Assembly (NCBI GenBank): GCA_021613335.1
Contig: JAJTWR010000251.1
Span: forward strand, 3,592,501 to 3,656,500
From: Whitmania pigra
Taxonomy: Eukaryota > Annelida > Clitellata > Hirudinida > Haemopidae
Direction of reading: 5' to 3'
Length of the DNA stretch: 64,000 bases
The notes under the pieces were generated by a model. It was not told the origin of the DNA. It searched no databases and saw only the letters and a program-made list of their open reading frames with translations. Shown here piece by piece: positions 1-10,840 of this stretch (its first letter is position 1; the number at the start of each line of letters is the position of its first letter). The position numbers and the translations under genes are program-made.

Positions 1-810
1 CCCTCGCCTCAGTTGACTTCCTTCCTTCTTTCCTTCCTTCTTTCGTTCCTTCTTTATTTCTTTCGTTCGTCAACTTTCAGTCATTCGGATCATATGGATC
101 TCCATACGTCCTTCATCGTCTGCCTGAGACTCGATTTTTTGCAGATGTTCGAGGGAAATTATTTACTTGTGGGTTGATGTTGATGCATTGACATCATTGA
201 GACCAATTGGACTCTGGAACATGTGAGTGCGTGATCGAGTGAGTGAGCCATCAAGTCTTTTTATATGATCATTGTTAGCATTAGCAGTAATATTGGAACA
301 AATTAAATATTTTTTATTCCTCTGTTGTCAATATAACACAATTAATGCAAGCGGGCATTAGAATGTCATCTTGTGTGAGCAGTCGGCTCCATAAATATTT
401 CATGGATTTAACATTATTTATGCTAATTTATGCAATCGCATGACATCATCATAAACCATCGCGCTGCGGTGAACGCAATACGTTGGCTTGCTTTAGTTCA
501 TCGTTATCGTCATATATGATGATGATGATAACATTAATAGTAATAAATTCATGATAATAATATTAATAGTAATAAATTGTTCAGCGAACGATTTTAGCTT
601 TCGAGTTTAGGCAATTAAAATTCGCATTAAAGTCAATTTTTTCGAATTGTCTTTATTTGTTGCTCGTGTCCCCTGCCGTTAGTTTGTCTTTCGGTGAACA
701 ACTTACTTGCGTGGCGGAAAAATAACAGGGGAAAATCTAACCTGCCTACCTGCATCGAAGAATTGTTGTTTCTTCCGAAGAAGCAGGTTAGCTTACGAAT
801 CTGCATTCCA
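1..810. other. AT-rich intergenic DNA
   Basis: No gene is recognised. The first 70 bases are a degenerate pyrimidine tract built from cttcctt-like units. Short ATG/ATA-rich runs occur around 515-580. Reading frames here are short and match no family I know. Confidence 0.6.
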
Positions 811-986
811 CGGTGACCCTTCAAAACATCCTCGTCAATGTATCTTCATAAAAAAAAATATTTATATGAGTTAAAGACATTAACCGATAACTGATTTAAA
901 ATTTGATTAAATGAAATGAGTTTTATGTTTTGATGGTACCGTTTTGACGGGGCTATTTTGTCGCCGGGCTATTATGGCGGGGTGCC
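811..986. mobile_element. MITE, copy 1, with 8-bp target duplication
   Basis: This 176-bp element is bounded by GCATTCCA at 803-810 and again at 987-994, a perfect 8-bp target-site duplication. The ends are inverted (CGGTGACCC on the left, GGGGTGCC on the right), and the subterminal part repeats the words CAAAATAGCCC and GGGGCTATTTTG. The core is close to a second copy at 30404-30578. It has no coding capacity. The 8-bp duplication is typical of hAT-type transposases, so I infer a non-autonomous hAT-like element mobilised in trans. Confidence 0.85.
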
Positions 987-1080
987 GCATTCCACAGCAG
1001 TGTACAAGTGATTAAGGAGTGGTCATTGCACGGATGTTAATTCGAATACCTTGGAGTTTGTACGTAGGGGCCGAAGCCAT

Positions 1081-2575
1081 GTGGTTCGCATTCCAAAAAA
1101 GAAAGAAACCCCCTCAGGTAACAGAAGACAGGTGCATTGTGACTTTTGCAGCAAGACGTTCACAGTAAGAGATAAACACATAAAACAGAATCCATCCACT
1201 TGAATATCGCAAAGCCAGTGTTGGTCTTGCCTCTACTAAAGCAAGATGGACAGAATAAGAATATGGAGGCCGAAATGATTCGAAATGGAGTTTAAAACGT
1301 CAATAAGGAATTCCATAAAAGATTTGGACGCAGAACGTTGAATGCCATCAAAAGCCAAAGACTCGCTGATAAGTACAAGGTAACACTGGAAAGATACCTG
1401 AATTGTCCAACGACAACAACCACGCTCGCTGAGATGTTAAATCCTGCAATCATCTCTTGCCAAGATTCAGGTCATACTGTGAAAAAAATTCATCTGCTTT
1501 CTGTTCTTTTCTTTTCAAACCTTCACGACACATAATCGTGAAGAGCACTGGCAGACGCAGAATTGAATCTTGGAGGATTACAAACGAGTTCAATGTATCA
1601 CTCCAACAGCAATTCCGTACTCTCGACATGGAGACATGGAGACATGGAGATCATAATCAAAATTAGGAACAAACCGCAATACCGCAAACCGCTCTCCAAT
1701 ATGATGACATCGTTGTGACTGGCGACATTAATTCGTCAATGAAATGCAATTATAAATTAATTATAGCCTTTGCCGATGATTTGATTTTTTTTAACCTCCA
1801 CAGATATTGGAAGGAAAATGCTTCTGGAACAAGTTGAGGAGTCTTTGGCGAAATTGGGATTGAGTATCAATGCTCGTCTCTGAAGGCGGAAGTGCAGAGG
1901 AAGAATAATCCACGCATTGTCAACCCGGATCTATATCTTGAAGTCAATCAATATCAAATTAGGGCAGTGGACATTCTTGACGCCTACAAGTGCCTCGGGC
2001 TGACATTGGTCACAGGTTGAAATATGCAGCCAAGGAACAACTGAAGTAATGAAACTGCGGCAAGTTTGTATGACTCGGTCGATAAATGTGGACATCAGTC
2101 GTTTTCCCAAGGAGCGGGCATAAGCGAATGGATACTGGATGGTCAATCCTAGATGACCCCAAGTGATTACATATGATGTGTCAAAGTCAGGGCTGCCACC
2201 CTCCCAACATTCTCAGAATCTCCAAGTATGATTTAGAGATGAACACTTATTGTGATTCCGGGTGTGGTGCCTTCGAGTGCCTGGACCATATGTTCTAGGT
2301 TTGCCCAGGTATGGATGCAGAGAGAGCGGCATAAAAAAACTTGTCCGTTAATTAGAAAAGAAGCTGACCAAGAAAGGCTACATCACCAAAATTGGGCCTC
2401 GAATTAATGTTGGAGGGAATCTCAGATTTCCAGACCTGGTGGCTTGGGAGAGGGATCAATCGATGGTCTGCGATGCCACCATCGTTTCTGATACAGCCCC
2501 GTTGGACGAAGAACTTGTCAACAAAGTCAAAAAATATGACAATGACATTCGTATTTGGATGACAAACATCAATAA
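1081..2575 (+). pseudogene. Decayed R2-clade-like non-LTR retrotransposon
   Basis: Fragments of a single element can be read in order but in shifting frames. Around 1130-1190 there is an N-terminal C2H2-type finger (HCDFCSKTF, then H). Around 1762-1790 lies the reverse-transcriptase catalytic box (AFADDLIF). Around 2251-2305 there is a CCHC knuckle (C-x3-C-x7-H-x4-C, with one stop inside). Around 2428-2570 lies a restriction-like endonuclease segment with PDLV, CDATIV and KVKKYDND. This finger, RT, CCHC and PD-D/E order is that of R2/NeSL-type elements. Frameshifts and stops between the blocks show it is inactive. Its boundaries and target site are unclear. Confidence 0.75.
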
Positions 2576-3380
2576 TTTAAAATTTAATGTTTTGTGATTT
2601 ACTATTTTTGAGGAATGTGGCTCAGAAATTGAGTAGTTTATGAAAAAGTCCATTATTTTAAATTAAATGTTGAATAATATTAAATTTTGAAAACTAATAA
2701 AAACTTGTTAATTTATTTATACTAGGATTGTCTAAATATATACTAAGTTTCATTTGAATTTGTTTTCTAGTTTTTGTTTTATTAGCTTAATTTCAATAAA
2801 ATTCCAAAATTTACTTTACAAGCAAGCAACGGTTGACGTAAAGCCTAATTAATTACTTATATTTAATTATTTACTTGTGCTATATTAATTTCGTTTAGAA
2901 GTTGTAAATTTGAGGATATAGATTTAATTTTTTTCATTTTTAATTATTTCGAAAGATTTTGAACCCATAAAATTGGCTACTAGTTATCATTAGCTATAAC
3001 TAGTTAACCTTAGCTGATTACTAGTTATGCCAGATCCTTAATTTTTGTTTAAACCAGATTTTTTTAAAATATGGGTAATTCCGGAAACTGTACAGTACAA
3101 CCTGAACTGCTTTGAAATGGAACAGGGTTTATAAATCTGTAGTAAGCACATTGTGTAGATTATTAATTGGAATACAAATTATTTATTTATTTGTTTGTCT
3201 ATCTGTTCATTTTAATTTATGACATAACTCTTTTAAATTTAATTCAAGTGTAAGATCAATTTCGAATTTTATTCCTGAAATTCAATTTAATTTTATTTGA
3301 TTTTCTGCGATTGATGAGGTTTTGAAATTCAGTTTGAATGCGTTTTGGACATCGTTCAGTGCGAAATTTATTGTCATTGC

Positions 3381-3459
<79 letters not shown>

Positions 3460-3510
3460 GGTGGTGATGATGATGCTGGCGGCGATGCTGGCGGTGATGA
3501 TGATGTTTTA
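3381..3510. repeat. GTT/GGT/GAT trinucleotide microsatellite
   Basis: About 20 GTT units (3381-3442) are followed by GGT units and then GAT/GCT-like units. The step from one triplet to the next is a single-base change, as expected from slippage with point mutation. All three frames of both strands are open through it, which makes low-complexity false ORFs. Confidence 0.9.
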
Positions 3511-6500
3511 TGAACAAGAAGTAGCATTAAAGCATTATTAATGGTATAATTTTGGGCATTATAAATGTGAAATTTATTGCAATTAGGCCTATGTTTTGTG
3601 AAGTCAAGACTTTCACAAATATAGCAATAATTAAAAAAATTATTTATTAACGATTTAGCATTATTAATGTGAAATTATAGTAAATTACACTAAGCACAAC
3701 ATTTTTGTTTAAACTTAATTTTATTAATCAAAATTAATTTAATTAAATTATAACACTATATATAATAATATTTTATTAAATTATTAGTTGATTTAAAAAA
3801 TTAGGATTTTTAGTTTTGTTGCTTTTGTTTATATTCTAGGCAAAGTTTGCATTCAATTAAAGCGCTCGAACACACACACACGCAGACATACAAGCATCCA
3901 GTTTTATATACATGGCAAGATGTCTTTGTATGACGACGATAACGACCAAGACGATATCATAACAACTGTGATGAACGTGGTGACGACAATGACGACGACG
4001 ATGAAGATGATGACGACGATGACAACGACGACGATGACGATGACGATGAAGATGACGATGACGACGACGATAATTCAGCACCAATTCCACCTCGAATTAG
4101 GAGTCTTGAATGCGTGACATTCCTCCTATGTGAGGTCGTAAGGTGACGTTCCAATGAATCATTTTACCTCCAGAAGTAGTACTGGGTGACCTCACTTGTT
4201 GTCTCAGTATTACAAGGAATACCTCAACTTAATCTTTTTTGAAATATTAACAAATGGTAATGGGAGTTCTTATAATATTAATAATAATAAGTTATAGATA
4301 TTATCTGTATATTTGTGTATTTTTTAATGCAGTTATTTTTACAATAATTTTAATTATGCAATTGTTAATTTTAAAATTGTTTTAAATATTATCACAAATG
4401 GAAAATGGTTTTATTGTTTTACAGAATCAATCATTTTCATTGTTTTCTGCGATAATCAGATTCAAGGCGTCCACATAGGAATTATTTTTCAGCCTGTAGA
4501 TGTCTCCCGACAATACGACCGCTGTTTACTCGTGTGGCGGGAAATTTGATTTCAGTCGTCTGCTCGTATTTCCGCTCAAATATGACAGACGATTTATTTA
4601 TTGCTATTGCTATTAATGTTGTTATTACTATTGTTATCACAGGCTACCATTAATTATACTTACAATTATAATTGTTTATTATAATAACTTGTAATAATTA
4701 TGATTTTATATTATAATATAACTAGTAGCACCCGCGCAGAAGATCTACGCGTCTAGAAGCGCTTAAAAAAATAATTTATTATAGTAAAAGCATGTCATAA
4801 GTTAATGTGGTTTGCGTTTTTGTTTTCAGTTCTCAAAATATAATATTAGTACTCATACATTAAAGACATTTGAATAAATTTTATTTAATCTATTTTATTA
4901 AATTATTTACCAATTTAGGATTTTTATTCATTTTCTGTGCCAAACTTATTTGTTGAGCTGAGTTAATTTTAACCAATTAAAACGCTGGGAGTGACAGGCT
5001 GATATATATGGATAAGTAATGCAATAGTAATTGTAATAATGCAATAATGTGATAATAAAACATTAAAATATAATAATTATTTTACAGATTATTATTTCAT
5101 TTTTGTGTAAATGATTTTATGTTCTGTTTATATTTAAATTTTCATTGACTATAAAAATTTATAATGTAAGCCTTAATTGCATTTAATCTTTATCAATGTT
5201 CCAAGTTTCTGTCACGCTATTAAATCATCATATAGCCTGAGTAATTTATCATTATCATCAGAGTTATCATCGTCATCATCATCATCATTATCATTATTTT
5301 CATCATCATCATCCATTAATTTTCAAGATGTACAAAAGCAAGAAAAGGTAAAAAGGCTCTGAAAATAACTCCACCACTTAATGAGGTCAATCCAAGGGTC
5401 GACCAATGGCGTGCTTCGACCTACATAGATTCATTAGCCCCCATTGACGAGTTCATTTTGACCAATCAGGCCACTTGATGTTCGCCTGCCAAATCTCCCT
5501 TGATTGGTGGATATTTTTAGAAAATGTTCGCGTTTTTTTTTGTTACTAAGTTTACTGCAGCTATTTTCTAACTGTAGTGTTATGTAATTGTTAATAATAT
5601 AAATAATAGTACTATTATTCTTTTCATAGCATTGTTAAAGTAACTTTTTAATTATGATTTTAAGTTAATCAATAATATTAACATAAAACATAATTAGTTC
5701 ATTACATTATATCCATACATTTGAAATATTAAATTGATTACAAGACGCTACTTATAAAAATTATTAATGTTGTCGTTGTTGATGTTTATACTATCAATGC
5801 TATCAATTTCCAACTCCTCCCGTGACGTCACCATCAGGAAAGCCAACTCCAGCCCACTCGATGTAGAGCGCAGACGACCACGACGACGTAAAGCTGGAGC
5901 AGCCAATCAGCTCACGACCTTTCATAATCACGTGACACGCCCCCTGATCCCGGCAGCTTAAGTGAGGGCAGTTTTATGTGCCCCGCAAATGTGCTGAATA
6001 TTTCATGACTTCTAATTCGTCCGTTTTTCATTTCTTACGCCATGAGATCAGCCAATAGGAGGCGGGGAAGAATTTGAAAGAATTCTCTAATTTTCAGGTT
6101 TTTCACTCGAAAACTTTGAGTGCCGACTGAAATTGGGTTATTTTGGTGAAATATAACTCGCATTACAGGTAAAGAAACACTTTTTTATGAAAACATTTTC
6201 ATTCACATTTCTGATTTTCTCGAAGATATTTTATAACTTGACAACAAATATTGGCTATGGGTAGCCAGAAAGAATTCGCATCTCAAAAGCCTTTTTAACA
6301 GAACATTGAAATAGGTAAAAATGGCTGAGGAAATTATGTTCACGGAGATGACAAAAGAAACGATACTCATTTATGAAGAAAATAAATTCAATTCAATTAA
6401 ATTAATCATCTAGTTGAGCAATGAACGTTAATTAAATTACCAGTGAAGTTCACTTTAGGCGGATTATTGACAAGGTCCGTTATTAACAAAAAAAATCAAT

Positions 6501-7325
6501 CTAATTTCAATGATTAAAACAAAATTAATTACTTTGTGCTTTTTTCAATTATTACAACTAAATTAATAAAATTAATTAAATTGTGTTAAAACAAAATATT
6601 TGAAATATTGTACATCTTTAAACTCAATGCCATTATTTTAAAAGCAAAATTCAACTTTACGTCGACAAGAGCCTCAACTCGAACCGGTGAAAGCACAAAA
6701 AAAATAAACAATCGATGCGAGGCGCCATCTGCTGAATATTAAATTCCTTTCACGCACGCACACATACTCACACACACGCGGTTTGTATTAAAATTTATTA
6801 ATGTATTTATTTTTATTTGTAATACTAAATTAATAAATTACTGATTACTTTATAAAAATTTAAATAAATTCAAAAACTGTTATTATATTTTAAATTACCT
6901 TAAAAATTAATCATTTTAAAAGGACCTTGTTAAAATTTTACTCAGACTGTGTATTATTCAGCTTTGCTAGAGTCTGTAATTTTGGTGCTGCAGTCAACAC
7001 GGATCAAATTCGTTTTAAAAATGTAATTTTTTTAAATAAACGCAAATAAATGTAAAGTTAATTAATTTTTACAGTTTGTTAAATGGTTACTAGTTATTTA
7101 GTTTCAATAACGTTCATAAATATTAATCGCATTTTGCGATATAATGAGCTCCTTGCAATACAATGTTCAAAAGCCGTTTACAGCAGACGCAACCCGTTTT
7201 ACATTTTAAAGTATTTCTAAAATACAAATAAAATTCGTAAAATAAATGATTATACTTGATCATTTAATTAATCTCTGGTTACATCTCAGACAAGCCACAA
7301 CAAAAACGCAACGACAACTTGTTCA

Positions 7326-7341
7326 CACCTGTGTTCACCTG
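7326..7341 (+). promoter_or_regulatory. Paired CACCTG E-boxes upstream of the Neuralized start
   Basis: Two CACCTG hexamers at 7326-7331 and 7336-7341 lie 10 bp apart in the same orientation, inside an imperfect repeat of GTTCACNCCTGT. The start codon follows 46 bp after the second. CACCTG is an E-box core used by proneural bHLH and Snail-type factors. That these boxes regulate this gene is inference from position only. Confidence 0.3.
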
Positions 7342-7387
7342 TATTGGTTGTTTATTTTAGTCATCTGAACAGTTGCTATCGTTCGCG

Positions 7388-10300
7388 ATGGGCAACAATT
7401 TCAGCTCAGAATACCAAGGTTTTTGATTCGAATGTGCCGTATTTGTTTACTAATTTTCTTCAATTAGTCAACAATTAAATTCAAATATTTTTATAATTAT
7501 AATGAAATTATTGTTTGGTTCTCTCAATTTCGATTATCATCTCTGCGTTATGTCCATCCAGAATTCGACCACAGCAATCCTGTATTCGCACGTCTCGAAC
7601 CGCTGAAGTTTCACGAGCTCCACAGTTCAGGGGTCGTCGTTTCGCCCAACCACCTCGTACTTAGATGCCTCGACCAGGGCTCGGGTATGGCCTTTAGCGA
7701 CCGCCCCATCCAGCCAGAAGAAATCATCTGTCTGAAGGTGGTCATGTTCCATAAGGGAGTGTTTCGATTCGGCCTCACGACCTACGATCCGGCTAGTCTG
7801 TCGCAAGAATCTTTGGGGACTTTCCTAGCTCGAAGCTCAAAAAGCATCTTCCTCAAAGAAGTGTCCAGCGGAACGACGCAGAAAAACACCCTCATTTTCT
7901 TTAAGTTCAACCAGGATGGTCGTGTAGTTTACGGCTGGCAGAGGAAGGACAAGGAAAAAGACAAGGGAGTCCTGATCTCTGATGTCCCCGTCCACATTCC
8001 AGTCTGGGCGATCTTCCACATTTCTGGGAGGAACCTTGCTTTGAAACTCGAAGGTTGGAATGTCAGAAAAATATCCACCAGTTTCTGTAATTTTCCGTGA
8101 TTCAGTTTTATTCTTAATTTTCTAATTCATCAACTACCAACTTAGTTAATCTTTAATTAAGACTAGAAATCTAGAGAATTTTCATTCGTCGTAATTTCGT
8201 AGACATTTACATTCTTATCCAGGAGATAGTCTCCAAGTTTTGAGGGCAAAATCATTCAGGAGAAAGCAAGCGATTGTAAGAACCAAGAGTTTAGAAGTAC
8301 TTTCTCTGGCCGATAACACGAGGGACATCTCGCCCTCAAGCAACGTTGATCCTGAAGTTCAGTCCTCCCATCAAGAAGAAGGAAGCACAAACTTTTCAAG
8401 ATCAAGATCTTTCAGCATAACGGGCCCCAGTCAACGTCGAGCTTCTCAATCCTCCACAGCACCAGACCCCCAAACGACCCAGATTTTGATCAAGGCCGGA
8501 AGACAGCAGGGCAGGCGATTCTCAAAACTTCAACCGAAACAAATAGAAGAAAGAATACCTATGTGCTTCCACTTAAAATCTGGCAGAAATATCAGTCTTT
8601 CAACGGAACGGATGATGGCAACAAACAGAACGGGACAGAGTAATGGTTACGTCTTTACCAGAAGACCACTATGGACGGAGGAAAAGTTGGTTATCCACAT
8701 CTCGAAAGTGAACGTCGAATCGGGAGCCAACTTAGGGTTTGGTTTGACCGTCTGCGACCCCAAAGTCGTTACCGAATTTCCAGACGATGCTGACGAGCTT
8801 CTCGACAGGGAAGAGTACTGGGTTTTCGTTAAGGACGCATGTACCAATTTAGTGGAAGGAGATGTTCTCGCTTTCATGATCAGCAAAAAGGGTAAGTGTT
8901 ACCACTTCTGTCATATACCAATATTATTCTAACGATTATCTGGTGCCGAGTAATTTCGTGTTTTGTTTTAAAGTAAATGTTATACGAACGTCTATGTAGT
9001 TATTATTGAAATAAAATTGTAAAATCATTGAGGCATGAAATAAGCTGGTCAAGAACTTAGAGTGGTTATGATTCATCTAAAAATTATTTTAAGTTCTATT
9101 GATGTCATCACTTGACCCAGTAAATATTGAAATTCAACACTAAGCCTGTTATATTAATATAACTCAATAAGTGCGACCAATTTAGTTCCAATGTCTATAA
9201 AATATCTAGGTGAGGTAGGAATATCGAAAAACCAGTCTCCATTTAGAATCCTGATGCATGTCGATCCACTGATGTTATTTTGGGCATTCTTCGACGTCAC
9301 TGGGCCACTCGAAAAGATATCAAGTCTCGGTGAGATTTTGGAAATTAACCTTCTTTAATTACAAGCATATAGTCAAAAATGGTTGAATTATCACTTTAGA
9401 GTAGTATTTAATTAAAAGCATTTTGTCAAAAAAAAGTTACATTATTACCTTAGAATGCGGGATTGAATAATATGGTCTTTTTTTTTATACAAACCAAGCT
9501 ATCTTTTGTTTGCACGCTTTATCATGCAATTATATCAAACGATAATCTAGGCGTCTGAATTGAATGAGTACGCATATTCACTTTTTATCCAATGATTAAA
9601 AGATTTCAAACGAATATTTTAGTAGATACATAAAGAGCTTGTAAATCTCAGAAATTTATGATGTCTGTAAATAGATATTTGGATTTTCCATCATTCGGTT
9701 TCTTGACAACCACGGGCTTTCTAACCGTTACAAGTTAATTAAGATACAACTTCAACTTAACGACTTCATAATGAATAAATGAACATATGATTTAAATCAT
9801 AGAATCTACTTTGCTGCGGAAGTAAACAAGAATTATTTTCTTCATCCCAAGGTACCGTTCTTCACAGAAAGCAATCCACAGAATGCCTAACAGACTCCTC
9901 CGTGGAGATACCAAGATCAGACGTCCTTAGACCCCTCCCCTCACAGCCAACACCCGCTGCAAGGTCAAACGAAAAGTACGAACAGCTGAGTCACGCAACA
10001 ACAGTTCAAGAAAATCTCGTCACATCCAGAAAATCTCAAGTCATCACACCTCAAGTCAGAAACAACTCCCATTATCTCGACCTCTTTGCCGACCTTCCTT
10101 CCCAGTTGGCCCCACCACTCATCCCTGTACCCTCAAACGTACGACCTCAGATCCCCCAAAGGAAAAGCAAAGCTCCCAGGGAGATCAGAAGACCGAATGT
10201 TGCAGCCCCGCCTCCAGTTCCAGAATCCCAGAATACAGAAATAGCAAAAAAACTCAGCCCCAAAGAGATAGAGTCGCTACTCAAGGTTGATGTTACAGAA

Positions 10301-10507
10301 TCATCGAAAGAGGAACAGAAACCAACAGAAGCCTTGCTTCACGAATGCAGCATTTGCTTCGAAAACGAGCCAAACTGTGTCCTTTACACGTGCGGACACA
10401 TGTGTCTGTGCTACGAGTGTGGTCAGGGCATTCTGAAGGGTAGCAATCCCCTCTGCCCTCTCTGCAGGAAACCAGTTGCAGACGTCATAAAGATATACAA
10501 GTCCTAA
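7388..10507 (+). CDS. neurl1: Neuralized-like RING E3 ubiquitin ligase
   Basis: Five coding exons splice in phase: 7388-7418, 7562-8053, 8223-8891, 9210-9329 and 9852-10507, giving 655 residues. Exon 1 encodes MGNNFSSEYQ. The start MGNNFSS is the same as I recall for vertebrate NEURL1 and is an N-myristoylation motif (Gly2). Exon 2 carries a first Neuralized (NHR) domain (about residues 28-172), rather diverged. A second NHR (about 290-437) contains FHLKSGRN and GFGLTVCDP. The C-terminus is a C3HC4 RING (about 602-650) with CSICFE, YTCGHMCLCYECG and CPLCRKP. Family members ubiquitinate Notch ligands such as Delta at the membrane and drive their endocytosis. A polyadenylation signal AATAAA lies at 10700. 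RNASEH1 converges from the right. Confidence 0.95.
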
Positions 10508-10840
10508 CCCTTCGCTCGTTTCCCAATGTCTTTTTGTGATTTCTTTTTTCTTTTTTTCTTAATTGATGAGTTACACAAATGTTATCTTTGACTTCTGTTT
10601 GCCTAATTTAATGTGCAATGGTATTACACAATAATTTATGTGACTTAGACAAGCCTTTTGAAACGACTTCATTGTTTAAATTAAAATCAATGTGTTTTCA
10701 ATAAAGTTGTTAGTAATCTGGTTCGAGCAAAAATACTTCAGAAGAGGCCAAACAAGAACCACTACCCTACAAAAACACTTTAGTAGTCTATCACAGTGAT
10801 TAACCGGCGAGGTCAGAGATGAGTTAAGACAATGAACCGA

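Larger units (their letters stand above)
2576..7387. other. Gene-poor AT-rich region with microsatellites
   Basis: No gene is recognised over about 4.8 kb. It holds a (GTT)n tract passing into (GGT)n and GAT units at about 3381-3510, GAC/GAT runs at 3935-4075 and TCA runs at 5240-5310. The short ORFs here (poly-Thr, Leu, Val, Asp or Ser) are translations of these repeats. A CCAAT word and a GC-rich patch at 6051-6070 could belong to an upstream promoter of the Neuralized gene, but nothing shows transcription there. Confidence 0.6.

Noticed and set aside
3282..3541. Long poly-Thr, poly-Val and poly-Leu reading frames
   Set aside because: They are three-frame translations of a GTT/GGT microsatellite and lack any flanking coding signal.
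3857..4154. His/Arg-, Asp/Met- and Ser-rich frames on both strands
   Set aside because: They come from GAC/GAT triplet runs; no splice sites or domains.
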